Shown: positions 1 through 8,953 of the stretch, piece by piece
Numbering within the stretch: position 1 is the first letter of the stretch
Layout of the letters: every line of letters starts with the position of its first letter
From: Janthinobacterium sp. CG3
GTDB taxonomy: Bacteria; Pseudomonadota; Gammaproteobacteria; Burkholderiales; Burkholderiaceae_D
Length of the DNA: 64,000 nucleotides
Direction of reading: 5' to 3'
NCBI RefSeq assembly: GCF_000344615.1
Contig: NZ_KB467824.1
Location: forward strand, 1,514,592-1,578,591
The notes under the pieces: model-generated
The model's database searches: none
What the model was told of the DNA's origin: nothing
Seen by the model: only the letters and a program-made list of their open reading frames with translations
Position numbers and translations under genes: made by a program

Positions 1-702
1 GCGCACCTGCAGGTTGTCGGTCGGCGTCACCAGCACGCCGGTGGCCTCGACCGAGTTCTGCGTGGCGATCTGGTTGACGATGGCCTCGAACGGCACGCCC
101 AGTTGCGCGAATTTCTTGTGCGAAAACTCGATGATGACTTTTTCATCCTGCACGCCGAACAGTTCGACCTTGGCCACCAGCGGCACGTTGAGCAGTTGCT
201 GGCGCACGAAGTCGGCGTAATCCTTCATCTCGGCATACGTAAAACCGTCGCCGGAGAGCGCGAAGATCGAGCCATAGGTGTCGCCGAACTCGTCGTTGAA
301 AAAGGGGCCGACGACGCCGGCCGGCAGCGTGCCGCGGATGTCGCCGATTTTCTTGCGCACCTGGTACCAGGCGGCGGCGGTGTCCTTGGGCGGCGCCGAC
401 TCGCGCAGCTTGAGGATGATCAGGGTTTCGCCCGGCTTCGAATAGCTGCTGATCTCGTCGATGAACGGGGTTTCCTGCAACTTGCGCTCCAACTTGTCAG
501 TGACCTGGTCGGCCATCTGCAAGGCGGTCGCGCCCGGCCAGTTGGCGCGGATCACCATCGCGCGAAAGGTGAACGGCGGGTCTTCGTCCTGCCCCAGGCT
601 GGCGTAGCTGAGCATGCCGCCGATCAACAGCACGGCGATCAGATAGCGCGTCAGCGGAATGTGTTCCAGCGCCCAGCGCGAGAGGTTGAAGCCGCCCTTC
701 AT
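1..702 (-). CDS. RND efflux transporter permease, N-terminal part (cut by window edge)
   Basis: The 234 visible codons match the N-terminus of an AcrB/MexB-like inner-membrane RND pump: one hydrophobic helix at about residues 17-37 (LIAVLLIGGMLSYASLG), then the periplasmic porter domain with the family sequences GEDPPFTF-like QDEDPPFTF and IRANWPGATA. The ATG at 700-702 overlaps the TGA of the adaptor gene upstream (699-701), so the two are translationally coupled. In the family the pump is proton-driven and expels drugs or metals with the adaptor and an outer-membrane channel. The HAE1-like sequence favours drugs or organic compounds over metals. The remainder of the gene lies outside the window. 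Confidence 0.93.
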   Translation of the reverse strand, partial: MKGGFNLSRWALEHIPLTRYLIAVLLIGGMLSYASLGQDEDPPFTFRAMVIRANWPGATALQMADQVTDKLERKLQETPFIDEISSYSKPGETLIILKLRESAPPKDTAAAWYQVRKKIGDIRGTLPAGVVGPFFNDEFGDTYGSIFALSGDGFTYAEMKDYADFVRQQLLNVPLVAKVELFGVQDEKVIIEFSHKKFAQLGVPFEAIVNQIATQNSVEATGVLVTPTDNLQVR

Positions 703-1841
703 TGCATGGCCCCGGTGGCCGGCGCCGCGGCCTTGGCCTTGGTCGGCAGGTCGTCGCCGAGGATTTTGACCTTCTGGCCCGGCTTCAGCAAGTTCACGCC
801 GGCCGTGACGACGGTCTGTCCGGCCTTGACTCCGCTGGTGAGCAACAAGTCGTTGCCGGCCGCGCCGCCGATAGTGACGGGCACCAATTTGACCACACCC
901 TGCTCGATTACCCACACCGAGGTGGCGGCCTTCTCATAGAACAGCGCCGTCAGCGGCACCTTGAGTTGCGGCACCGCCGTCTTCGAGGCGAACTGCACCA
1001 CCGCCGTCATGCCCAGGCGCGCCTGCGCCATACTGTCGGGAATCGCCACCTTCACCGTGTAGGTGCGTGTGGCCGGGTCGGCCATCGGCGCAATCTCGCG
1101 GATCTTGCCGGGCACGGCCTGGCCCGGCTTGGCCCATAGCCGCACCTGCACGTCGGAAACGTGGCGCAGCGTTTCGACCTTGTCTTCGGGAATGCCGATG
1201 ACCACTTCCTTCTCGCCGGACTTGGCGATACGCACCACCGGCGCGCCGGCCGCCACTACCTGCCCCGCTTCGGCGTCGACCGCCGTCACCACGCCGTCGA
1301 TATCCGACACCAGGCTGGTGTAGGCGGCCTGGTTCGACTGCCCGCGATAGGCTGCCTGGGCCGAATCGACGCCGGCCTGGGCCGCCTTGAAGGCCGACTG
1401 TTTGGTATCGAGCACGGCTTGGCTGACGAAATTCTTCTCGCGCAACTCCTGATAACGCTTCAGTTCGGCGCGCGACAGGTCGCGGCTGGTCTCGGCGCCG
1501 CGCAAGCCGGCCAACGCCTGCGCCTGCGCCAGTTGCAAGTCCTGCGCATCGAGCTGCATCAGCACCTGGCCTTGCTTGACGACGGCGCCGGCGTCGACTT
1601 TGCGCGCGACGATCTTGCCACCGACCCGGAACCCCAGCCGCGACTCCACCCGCGCCCGCACCTCGCCGGAAAATTCGGCGTTGACATCGACGCTATTACT
1701 CTCCAGTACCAAGGCCCGCACCGGACGGATATCCTGGGTTTTTTCGGCGGGTTTCGAGCAGGCGCTCAACAAGAAGGCGGTGGCGAGTAGCGAAGCAAGC
1801 GGAAGCGGCGTAATTTGACGCGGGGATTTCAGGGCGAACAC
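699..1841 (-). CDS. RND efflux periplasmic adaptor (membrane fusion) lipoprotein
   Basis: A 380-residue adaptor that would bridge the RND permease to an outer-membrane channel. It has a lipoprotein signal with lipobox LLSAC at about residues 24-28, a lipoyl/barrel-sandwich half (RVGGKIVARKVDAGAVVKQG), an alpha-hairpin rich in Ala/Gln/Arg, and C-terminal beta domains (TAVDAEAGQVVAAGAPVV; GVKAGQTVVTAGVNLL). I chose the GTG at 1839-1841 because AAAGGA lies 7 bases upstream; an ATG 19 codons further upstream is possible but has no ribosome site and would bury the signal peptide. First gene of the two-gene efflux operon. Confidence 0.92.
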   Translation of the reverse strand: MFALKSPRQITPLPLASLLATAFLLSACSKPAEKTQDIRPVRALVLESNSVDVNAEFSGEVRARVESRLGFRVGGKIVARKVDAGAVVKQGQVLMQLDAQDLQLAQAQALAGLRGAETSRDLSRAELKRYQELREKNFVSQAVLDTKQSAFKAAQAGVDSAQAAYRGQSNQAAYTSLVSDIDGVVTAVDAEAGQVVAAGAPVVRIAKSGEKEVVIGIPEDKVETLRHVSDVQVRLWAKPGQAVPGKIREIAPMADPATRTYTVKVAIPDSMAQARLGMTAVVQFASKTAVPQLKVPLTALFYEKAATSVWVIEQGVVKLVPVTIGGAAGNDLLLTSGVKAGQTVVTAGVNLLKPGQKVKILGDDLPTKAKAAAPATGAMQ

Positions 1842-1965
1842 GTTATTTTCCTTTACTATGCGGGCTGTTCGATTTATGCACGGCAACATAAAAATCATGC
1901 CGGACGTGCAATACGGGGAACTGGTAGCGATATCAAGATGTTACTATTCTTCCGAGTTAAAAAGT

Positions 1966-2030
1966 AAATGACTTTCCGTTAAGTAATTATAGACGGGACT
2001 AAATTGTTTGCAAATGACTTTCGCGTCATT
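1966..2030. promoter_or_regulatory. Direct and inverted repeats in the efflux/hpnC divergent intergenic region
   Basis: The 11-mer AAATGACTTTC occurs twice, at 1966-1976 and 2012-2022, 46 bases apart. The second copy is part of a perfect inverted repeat AATGAC-TTTCGC-GTCATT (2013-2030) lying 20 bases before hpnC. The region is AT-rich against a GC-rich background. It could bind a regulator of either divergent unit; no regulator gene is adjacent, so the assignment is inference. Confidence 0.35.
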
Positions 2031-2050
2031 AATTTAAATAAGTGTTTTTC

Positions 2051-2878
2051 ATGCCAGTAGACCATTACGAAAATTTCCCCGTAGCCTCCGTGCTACTGCC
2101 GCGCCGCCTGGTGCCGGCGGTCGAAGCCATCTATGCCTTCGCCCGCAGCGCCGACGACCTGGCCGACGAGGGCGACGCCACGCCGGCCGAGCGCCTGGCC
2201 GCGCTGCAAGCCTACGAAGCGGCGCTGGACCGCATCCACCGCAAAGAAAGCGGCGCCGACCCGATGTTCGAACGCCTGGCCCTGGTGATCGCCAAGCACG
2301 AGTTGCCGCTGAAGCCGTTCTACGACCTGCTGTCCGCCTTCAAACAAGACGTCGTCGTGACGCGTTACGCCGACTTCGCCACCCTGCTCGACTATTGCCG
2401 GCGCTCGGCCAATCCGGTCGGCGCGCTGATGCTCAATCTGTACAAGGCGGCCGACGAGGACAATCTGCGCGATTCCGACGCCATATGTTCGGCCCTGCAA
2501 TTAATTAACTTTTTGCAAGATGTGGCAATCGACCAACAAAAAGAACGCATCTACCTGCCGCTGGAAGACCTGACCCGTTTCGCCGTGTCGCCGGCGGCGC
2601 TGGAGCGGGCCGAGTCGCACGGCAAGTGGAGCGCGTTGATGCGCTTCGAGGTGGCGCGGGCGCGCGCGCTGCTACTCAGCGGCGCGCCGCTGGCGCTGCG
2701 CCTGCGCGGGCGCATCGGCTGGGAACTGCGGCTGGTGGTCCAGGGCGGCCTGCGCATCCTGGAAGCGATCGAAACGGTCAACTACGACGTGTTCCGGCGC
2801 CGGCCGGCATTGCAAAAGCGCGATTGGCTGGTCATTTGCTGGCGCGCGCTGCGCATGCGCGCTAAAAAAGCGCGTTGA
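2051..2878 (+). CDS. hpnC: Hydroxysqualene synthase-type squalene/phytoene synthase family protein HpnC
   Basis: 275 residues of the trans-isoprenyl diphosphate synthase fold. Both Asp-rich motifs are visible: ARSADDLADEGD near residue 32 and FLQDVAIDQQKERIYLP near 155. In the HpnCDE route HpnD makes presqualene diphosphate from two farnesyl diphosphates, HpnC converts it to hydroxysqualene, and HpnE reduces that to squalene. The ATG at 2051 is taken as start (a GTG three codons upstream is also open); no clear Shine-Dalgarno is seen. It is followed after 66 bases by hpnD and hpnE on the same strand, which separates it from the sequence-related phytoene synthases. No squalene-hopene cyclase lies in the window. 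Confidence 0.92.
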   Translation: MPVDHYENFPVASVLLPRRLVPAVEAIYAFARSADDLADEGDATPAERLAALQAYEAALDRIHRKESGADPMFERLALVIAKHELPLKPFYDLLSAFKQDVVVTRYADFATLLDYCRRSANPVGALMLNLYKAADEDNLRDSDAICSALQLINFLQDVAIDQQKERIYLPLEDLTRFAVSPAALERAESHGKWSALMRFEVARARALLLSGAPLALRLRGRIGWELRLVVQGGLRILEAIETVNYDVFRRRPALQKRDWLVICWRALRMRAKKAR

Positions 2879-2944
2879 CGCCTTCACCGAGGGCGCTTCG
2901 GCTATAGAATAGCGGCTTCGAACGCAACCCATGCAATTTTGACT

Positions 2945-3778
2945 ATGTCTCCCGACGAATACTGCCAACAAAAAGCCGCCCAGAGCGGCTCCAGTTTTTA
3001 CTACAGCTTCCTGTTCCTGCCGCCGGAGCGGCGCCGCGCCATCACGGCGCTGTACGCGTTCTGCCGCGAAGTCGACGACACCGTCGACGAATGCACCGAC
3101 GAGGCGATCGCGCGCACCAAGCTGGCCTGGTGGCGCAAGGAAGTGCGGGCCATGTTCGAGGGCAAGCCGGCGCATCCGGTGATGCGCGCGCTGGAACCGC
3201 ACTTGGCGGTCTACAAGCTGGAGGAAAAATACCTGCAGGCCATCATCGACGGCATGGAAATGGACTTGAACCAGACCCGCTACCTCGACTACCAGGCAAT
3301 GACGCGCTACTGCTGGCACGTGGCCAGCGTGGTCGGCATCCTGTCGGCCAGCATCTTCGGCGCGACCAAGCCGGAAACGCTGCTGTACGCGGAAAAACTC
3401 GGCCACGCCTTCCAGCTCACCAACATCATCCGCGACGTCGGCGAAGACGCGCGCAAGGGCCGCATCTACCTGCCGGTCAACGAATTGCAGCGGTTCAACG
3501 TCACGGCGGCCGACCTGCTCAACGCCCGCCACAGCGAGAACTTCGACAACCTGATGCGCTTCCAGGTGGCGCGCGCGCAAAGCGCCTACGACGAGGCGTT
3601 CGCGCTGCTGCCGGCCGAGGACCGCCGCGCCCAGCGCCCCGGCCTGATCATGGCGGCGATCTACCGCACCCTGCTGACCGAGGTCGAGCGCGACGGCTAC
3701 CACGTGCTCAAGCAACGCATCTCGCTGACGCCGATCCGCAAACTGTGGCTGGCGTGGAAAACCTACGTACGTGGCTAA
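2945..3778 (+). CDS. hpnD: Presqualene diphosphate synthase HpnD
   Basis: 277 residues, same fold as HpnC, with CREVDDTVDECTDE (first Asp motif, about residue 37) and NIIRDVGEDARKGRIYLP (second, about residue 160), the form typical of HpnD. It condenses two farnesyl diphosphates into presqualene diphosphate. ATG at 2945 chosen; a TTG two codons earlier is also open. Its stop at 3776-3778 overlaps the start of hpnE by 8 bases, so the two are coupled. Confidence 0.93.
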   Translation: MSPDEYCQQKAAQSGSSFYYSFLFLPPERRRAITALYAFCREVDDTVDECTDEAIARTKLAWWRKEVRAMFEGKPAHPVMRALEPHLAVYKLEEKYLQAIIDGMEMDLNQTRYLDYQAMTRYCWHVASVVGILSASIFGATKPETLLYAEKLGHAFQLTNIIRDVGEDARKGRIYLPVNELQRFNVTAADLLNARHSENFDNLMRFQVARAQSAYDEAFALLPAEDRRAQRPGLIMAAIYRTLLTEVERDGYHVLKQRISLTPIRKLWLAWKTYVRG

Positions 3779-5120
3779 CCACAAGCCAGCGGCAGCGCCG
3801 AAACGGATGGCGGTGGTGGGCGGCGGCTGGGCCGGTTGCGCCGCGGCGGTTGAACTCAGCCGCGCCGGCCACGACGTCACGCTGTTCGAGGCGGCGCGCA
3901 CGCTGGGCGGCCGCGCCCGCCGCGTCGAATTCGACGGCGGCGTCGTCGACAACGGCCAGCACATCCTGCTGGGCGCCTACGGCGCCACGCTGCGGCTGCT
4001 GCAACTGGTCGGTGTCGAGGCGCGGCAAGCGCTGCTGAACCTGCCGCTGCAAATGCGCTATCCGCCCGGCTGCGGCGGCATGGACTTCGTCGCGCCGCGC
4101 TGGCCGGCGCCGCTGCACCTGGCCGCCGCGCTGCTGCGCGCCGACGGCCTGGCGCGCGCCGACAAAATGGCGCTGGCGCGCTTCTCCAGCACCGCGCGCT
4201 GGATGGGCTGGCAACTGCACAGCGACTGCAGCGTCAGCGAACTGCTGGAACGCTTCGACCAGAGCGCGCGCCTGATCCAACTGATGTGGCGCCCGCTGTG
4301 CCTGGCGGCGCTGAACACCCCGCCCGAGCGCGCCTCCGCGAAAATCTTTCTCAACGTGCTGCGCGACAGCCTGGGCGCGCGGCGGCGCGCCTCCGACATG
4401 CTGCTGCCGAAAGTTGACCTGAGCGCGCTGTTTCCCGACGCCGCCGCCGCGTTCGTCCGGCGCCACGGCGGCGCGGTCCACTGCGGCGCCAGCGTTACCG
4501 GCCTGCGCCGGCAAGCCGACGGCGGCTGGCAACTCGACGTCCGCGGCGAAGCGAGCGGCGGCGCCTTCGACGGCGTCATCCTGGCGACCCCGGCGGCGCA
4601 GACCGCGGCCCTGCTGGAGCAACTGCAAAACCCGGCAATGTCGGCCATCGCCAGCCAACTGGCGGCATTCGAATTCGAAGCTATCAGCACCTGCTACTTG
4701 CAGTACCCGCCCGGCACGCGCCTGGAACGGGCGTTCTTCGCCCTGATCGACGCACCGCAAGCCGGCCACTGGGGCCAATTCGTCTTCGACCGCGGCCAAC
4801 TCGACCCGGCCCAGTCCGGCATGCTGGCAGTCGTCATCAGCGCGTCGGCCGAGGCCGCCGCGCAAGGACAGGCGGCGCTGGCCAAGGCCGTCGCCCGGCA
4901 ACTGGCCGACGTCTTCCGCCGGCCCGAGCTGGCCGAACCGGCGTGGAGCCGCGTCATCACCGACAAGCGCGCCACCTACGCCTGTAGCCCCGGCCTGGCG
5001 CGGCCCGACAACGCCACCGGCCTGCCCGGCCTGGCCCTGGCCGGCGACTACACCCACAGCGACTACCCGGCGACCATCGAATCGGCGGTGCGCAGCGGCG
5101 TCCTGGCCGCCGCCCTCTGA
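3771..5120 (+). CDS. hpnE: Hydroxysqualene dehydroxylase HpnE (FAD-dependent)
   Basis: 449 residues of the amine-oxidase/phytoene-desaturase flavoprotein fold. The N-terminal dinucleotide motif is VVGGGWAGCAAAVELSRAG, followed by GGRARRVEFDGG and NGQHILLGAY; the C-terminus has LALAGDYTHSDYPATIESA, the FAD-closing motif of the family. It reduces hydroxysqualene to squalene as the last step of the HpnCDE pathway. It begins with GTG at 3771 inside the last codons of hpnD. Confidence 0.92.
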   Translation: MANHKPAAAPKRMAVVGGGWAGCAAAVELSRAGHDVTLFEAARTLGGRARRVEFDGGVVDNGQHILLGAYGATLRLLQLVGVEARQALLNLPLQMRYPPGCGGMDFVAPRWPAPLHLAAALLRADGLARADKMALARFSSTARWMGWQLHSDCSVSELLERFDQSARLIQLMWRPLCLAALNTPPERASAKIFLNVLRDSLGARRRASDMLLPKVDLSALFPDAAAAFVRRHGGAVHCGASVTGLRRQADGGWQLDVRGEASGGAFDGVILATPAAQTAALLEQLQNPAMSAIASQLAAFEFEAISTCYLQYPPGTRLERAFFALIDAPQAGHWGQFVFDRGQLDPAQSGMLAVVISASAEAAAQGQAALAKAVARQLADVFRRPELAEPAWSRVITDKRATYACSPGLARPDNATGLPGLALAGDYTHSDYPATIESAVRSGVLAAAL

Positions 5121-5285
5121 CCGTCTCCACTGTCGATATTGTCACTTCGTCATAAGCGCGCCGTATATCCCGGCAGGCTGTCGTCTGCGCCGCGAATATC
5201 GCAGCTTGTCGCATGTGGCTGGCTACGGCGACGCTGTTGGCCTACAGTAACAGCATCGACGCCCGTTTGAATCTGTGAGTATGAA

Positions 5286-6092
5286 ATGAGCAAATTAGAC
5301 TATATCGACGCGCTGCGGCGCGCGCTGGCGGGCCTGCCGGCCGAAACGCTCGCCAAGACGCTGGCGTATTACGAACAGCGGTTTATCGACGGCCTGGCCG
5401 CCGGCCGCAGCGAGGCGGAAATCGCCGCCGACTTGGGCGAGCCGAAGAAGATCGCTGTGACGCTGCGCGCCAGTACGCATCTGAGCGCTTTCGAGCGAAC
5501 CCGGAATCCCGCCAATTTCGCGCGCCTGGTGGGGTCCGCGCTGGGGCTGGCCATTTTCAATCTGTTCATGGTGCTGCCGGCGATGGTGTATTCGGCATTG
5601 TTGGCGGCCATGTATGTGGCGGCGCTGGCGTTTTATGTGGGTGGCATCGCGATCACCGCCAGCGGCTTGTCGGGCGCCAATGAGCTGGTGCTGGACGGTC
5701 CGCTGCGCCACTTTATGCTGAAGGGCGACGAGCGCGGCGAGCCGGCGCAGACGCGGATTTCGATCGGCGGGTCGACTATCCAGGTCATCCAGGAGCCGGC
5801 CAGCGGCGCCAGGCACGACGGCGACAAAGGCGAGTCCGAAGCCGAGGACGAGGCCGGCGACGCGCCCTCGTCCTCGCGCGTCATGCGCCGCGCCGAGGCC
5901 CTCGCCGGCGGCGGCCTGCATATATCCACCGACCTCGACCATGACTCGCGCAGCGTCCAGACCATGTTCGGAATGGCAATGGTGCTGTGTGGCATCGTTT
6001 TCTTCTTGCTCAGCCTGGTCGTGACGAAGTACACGCTGTTCGGCATCAAGCGTTATATCGAAATGAATTTCACGCTGTTGAAGGGGCGCTAA
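5286..6092 (+). CDS. DUF1700/HAAS-domain integral membrane protein
   Basis: 268 residues. The first 65 carry the HAAS signature: a short helical region MSKLDYIDALRRALAGLP, then YYEQRFIDGLAAGRSEAEIAADLGEPKKIA. Then come a double hydrophobic segment around 80-120, a charged cytoplasmic stretch (DKGESEAEDEAGD, 180-195) and a last membrane helix at about 230-250. Family members are uncharacterised, and in other phyla lie beside PadR regulators; none is present here. The next gene on the same strand, 99 bases away, encodes a DUF2807 protein, so a shared envelope-stress role is possible but unproven. Confidence 0.75.
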   Translation: MSKLDYIDALRRALAGLPAETLAKTLAYYEQRFIDGLAAGRSEAEIAADLGEPKKIAVTLRASTHLSAFERTRNPANFARLVGSALGLAIFNLFMVLPAMVYSALLAAMYVAALAFYVGGIAITASGLSGANELVLDGPLRHFMLKGDERGEPAQTRISIGGSTIQVIQEPASGARHDGDKGESEAEDEAGDAPSSSRVMRRAEALAGGGLHISTDLDHDSRSVQTMFGMAMVLCGIVFFLLSLVVTKYTLFGIKRYIEMNFTLLKGR

Positions 6093-6191
6093 GGCGGCCG
6101 CCCCACCCCGGAACACACCAGAAACTGGCGGATACACGCCAGCAATAAGCATATTTATGGCGGACGCACCGCCGGGAACAGGAGCCACACC

Positions 6192-6998
6192 ATGCGAACA
6201 CTCATTAAAGTCGGCGTCAGCCTGTTGCTGCTGGCCTTTGCGCTGATCGGCGTGTCCTACACGATGCTGCGGGCGCAGGGGCTGAGCAACCCCGGCAGCG
6301 CGGCGGGCCGGGCCGTGCGCAGCGAGGCGCGCACGATAGGCAAGAACATCCACACCATTGAAGTAAGCGGCCCGATCGATCTGACGGTGCGGCAAGGGCT
6401 GGCGCCGTCGCTGCTGGTGCGCGGCGAGCAGCGTCTGCTGGCCAACGTCGAGACCAGCGAGCGCGGCGCCACGCTGCACATCGGACCGAAGGGGATGCTG
6501 TTGCATCACCGCCAGCCGCTGCAAGTCGAGCTGGTGTTACCTGCGCTACAACAACTTGACATGCACGGCAGCGGCGACAGCACCGTAAACGGTTTCAGCG
6601 GCGAGCGCTTCGAGCTGCGCGTACACGGCAGCGGCAACGTCACCTTCAACGGCCGCTTCAAGCATGTGCTGGCGGGGATGAACGGCAGCGGCGACTTGAA
6701 TCTGAACGGCGGCAACAGCGGCAGCGTGACGGTCAACCTGGCCGGCTCCGGCGCGATCACGACCAGCGGCAGCTGCAACTTGCTGCGCGCCGAGCTGAGC
6801 GGCTCGGGCGACCTCGACGCCGAGCACTTGGCGGCCGACCGGGTCGAGGTGTCGTTGCAGGGTTCGGGCGCGGCCGTGGTGTTCGCCAGGGACGCGGCCG
6901 ACCTGACGCTGCGCGGCAGCGGCAATATCAAAGTCTACGGCAATCCGCCGCAACGCCGCTCAAGCAGCAACGGTTCCGGCGACATCGAATGGGAGTAA
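6192..6998 (+). CDS. Exported head-GIN-domain (DUF2807) protein
   Basis: 268 residues starting with one hydrophobic signal or anchor segment (residues 5-25, ends YTMLRAQGL). The rest is a beta-helix-like DUF2807 domain with repeated GSG turns: HGSGDSTVNGF, HGSGNVTFNGR, NGSGDLNLNGG, SGSGDLDAEHL, LRGSGNIKVYG. Such domains are surface or periplasmic; no enzymatic residues are evident. A Shine-Dalgarno-like AGGAG lies before the ATG (aacaggagccacaccatg). Probably cotranscribed with the HAAS protein upstream. Confidence 0.75.
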   Translation: MRTLIKVGVSLLLLAFALIGVSYTMLRAQGLSNPGSAAGRAVRSEARTIGKNIHTIEVSGPIDLTVRQGLAPSLLVRGEQRLLANVETSERGATLHIGPKGMLLHHRQPLQVELVLPALQQLDMHGSGDSTVNGFSGERFELRVHGSGNVTFNGRFKHVLAGMNGSGDLNLNGGNSGSVTVNLAGSGAITTSGSCNLLRAELSGSGDLDAEHLAADRVEVSLQGSGAAVVFARDAADLTLRGSGNIKVYGNPPQRRSSSNGSGDIEWE

Positions 6999-7014
6999 AC
7001 CGCCGGCCCGCGCC

Positions 7015-8256
7015 TCAGCCTTGGCAACCCAGCCAGTTCAACGCGCTGGCGCCGGCGGCCCGGCCGCTGGCCAGGCAGGCCGTCAGCAGGTAGCCGCCGG
7101 TCGGCGCTTCCCAGTCCAGCATTTCGCCGGCGGCGAACACGCCCGGCATGGCCTTCAGCATCAACGCGTCCACCCCGTCGAAACGGACCCCGCCGGCGCT
7201 GCTGATGGCCTCGTCAATCGGCCGGGGCCGGCGCAAACGCAGCGGCAACATCTTGATCGCCCGCGCCAGCCGCCGCGGATCGGCGAATTCGTCGGCGCCT
7301 AGGCATTCGCGCAACAGGCCCGACTTGACCCCCTTGATTCCCAGCCGGCTCTGCAAGTGGCTCGACATCGAGCGCGCGCCGCGCGGCCGGCCGACCTCGT
7401 CGACGACCCGCTCCAGCGTCCAGTCCGGCACCAGGTCGAGATGGATCAGCGCGCCGCCGTCGGCGTCGATCTGGTCGCGCAGCGCGGCCGACAACGCATA
7501 AATCAGGCTGCCCTCGACGCCGCCGGCCGTCACCACGAACTGGCCCTGCCGGCGCAGCGGCTGGCCGCCGGCGTCGGTCGAGGTGATCGCCACCGTGGCC
7601 AAGGGGTGGCCGGCGTAACGGCTGCTGAAGTGCTCGCTCCAATCGACGTCGAAGCCGCAGTTGGCCGGCCGCAGCGGCGCCACCGGCACGCCCTGTCGCT
7701 CCAGCAACGGCAACCAGGCGCCGTCCGACCCTAGCCTGGCCCAACTCGCGCCGCCCAGCGCCAGGATAACGGCGTCGGCCGGCGCCGCCAGCTCGCCGCC
7801 GGGCGTGGCGAACAGCAGCTCGGCGTCGCGCCAGCCGGTCCAGCGGTGGCGCATGTGGAATGCCACGCCGCTCTCGCGCAGCCGGTGCAGCCAGGCGCGC
7901 AGCAGCGGCGCCGCCTTCATGTCGGTCGGGAACACCCGCCCGGAGGTGCCGACGAAGGTGTCCACGCCCAGGCCGTGCACCCAGGCGCGCACGCTGTCGG
8001 GGCCGAAGCCGTCCAGCAGCGGGCGCAACGCGACGCTTTGTTTGCCGTAGCGCCCGACAAAATCGGCGTAGGGCTCGGCGTGGGTGATATTCATGCCGCC
8101 CCGCCCCGCCAACAGAAATTTGCGGCCGACCGAGGGCATCGCGTCGTAGACGTCGACGCGCGCGCCGCCCTGCGCCAAAGTTTGCGCCGCCATCAGGCCG
8201 GCTGGGCCGCCGCCGATGACGGCGACGCGTGGGGGGGTGTGGGGGCTAGTTGACAT
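7015..8256 (-). CDS. TIGR03862-type NAD(P)/FAD-dependent flavoprotein (HI0933/BaiN-like)
   Basis: 413 residues. The N-terminal FAD motif is VIGGGPAGLMAAQTLAQGG, with FLLAGRGGMNITH as in the HI0933-like family, and the C-terminus has AGEMLDWEAPTGGYLLTACLASG, which binds FAD. Family members are reductases with mostly unknown substrates; this subgroup is often found as a lone gene, as here. Its stop is 17 bases from the end of the convergent DUF2807 gene. Confidence 0.85.
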   Translation of the reverse strand: MSTSPHTPPRVAVIGGGPAGLMAAQTLAQGGARVDVYDAMPSVGRKFLLAGRGGMNITHAEPYADFVGRYGKQSVALRPLLDGFGPDSVRAWVHGLGVDTFVGTSGRVFPTDMKAAPLLRAWLHRLRESGVAFHMRHRWTGWRDAELLFATPGGELAAPADAVILALGGASWARLGSDGAWLPLLERQGVPVAPLRPANCGFDVDWSEHFSSRYAGHPLATVAITSTDAGGQPLRRQGQFVVTAGGVEGSLIYALSAALRDQIDADGGALIHLDLVPDWTLERVVDEVGRPRGARSMSSHLQSRLGIKGVKSGLLRECLGADEFADPRRLARAIKMLPLRLRRPRPIDEAISSAGGVRFDGVDALMLKAMPGVFAAGEMLDWEAPTGGYLLTACLASGRAAGASALNWLGCQG

Positions 8257-8373
8257 TGATTCTATTCATGGAGTTGGTGCATACTGCAACTAGGAATGGC
8301 CGATCACCGCGACGCGACGCGGGTAAGCCGTCCACGCGGGCCTGGAGCGGCGCGTCGCGCTTCGGCCAACATT

Positions 8374-8404
8374 GTCGGATTACGCTACGCTAATCCGACC
8401 TACG
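8374..8404. repeat. REP-like palindrome, copy 1
   Basis: A perfect inverted repeat GTCGGATTA (8374-8382) and TAATCCGAC (8391-8399) with an 8-base loop, followed by CTACG. It resembles three other intergenic sites in the window (16231, 22037, 40151), all with the pattern TCGG(A/G)TTA ... TAACCCGA or CTAGCCCGAC. This is the form of REP elements mobilised by RAYT transposases; no RAYT gene is in the window. Confidence 0.7.
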
Positions 8405-8444
8405 GAATGTAGCGGCATTTTATGCTGGATTGACAGGAGCAGTA

Positions 8445-8657
8445 ATGGGAACAATGTATTGGGTCAGCCGCTACGCACTCGCCAGCACGGTGTTGTTCGC
8501 GATTTTGGTGGCGATCGAATTTATCCAGGGGGGCGGCTCCACCAATGGCATCCTCGGCTCCCTGGCCTGGGCGCTGCTGGCGTCGGCCATTTTCATCGGC
8601 AGCAAATACCTTCGTTTCCGCAAGGAACAAGGCGGCGCGGCCAATGGGCGAAAATAA
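8445..8657 (+). CDS. Small two-helix membrane protein, function unknown
   Basis: 70 residues with two hydrophobic helices (about 8-28 and 36-54) joined by IQGGGSTNG, and a basic cytoplasmic tail FRKEQGGAANGRK. The ATG at 8445 is preceded by AGGAG (8435-8439), a good ribosome site; a TTG five codons upstream is less likely. It lies between the leftward flavoprotein and leftward moaD and so has its own promoter. I recognise no family. Confidence 0.6.
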   Translation: MGTMYWVSRYALASTVLFAILVAIEFIQGGGSTNGILGSLAWALLASAIFIGSKYLRFRKEQGGAANGRK

Positions 8658-8675
8658 GCCCTCGCTCCCGCCGCA

Positions 8676-8933
8676 TCAGCCGCCGGTGACCGGCGGAAAG
8701 AATGCCACTTCGCAGGCCTCCGACAGTGTCGCCTCGGGCTGGCACATGATCTGGTTGCAGGCCATGCGCAGCGAGCGGCCCTCGGCCAGCGCTTCGGTCC
8801 AGGCGCCGCCGCGGGCAAGCAGGAAGGCGCGCAGCTCGCCGACCGTCGTCACGTGCGCCGGCAAGGCCAGCGCTTCCTGGGATGTGCCGAGAATCTCGCG
8901 CACGCTGGCAAAAAAACGCAGCGTAATATTCAT
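8676..8933 (-). CDS. moaD: Molybdopterin synthase sulfur carrier subunit MoaD
   Basis: 85 residues, ubiquitin-like beta-grasp protein ending in the required diglycine (FFPPVTGG). The C-terminal Gly is thiocarboxylated and donates sulfur to precursor Z on MoaE during molybdopterin synthesis. It follows moeA by 20 bases on the same strand. The large subunit gene moaE, which often follows, is not next to it. Molybdenum cofactor is needed by the hydroxylase at 54314-57953. Confidence 0.92.
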   Translation of the reverse strand: MNITLRFFASVREILGTSQEALALPAHVTTVGELRAFLLARGGAWTEALAEGRSLRMACNQIMCQPEATLSEACEVAFFPPVTGG

Positions 8934-8953
8934 AGTGTGATCGACCGACTTGA

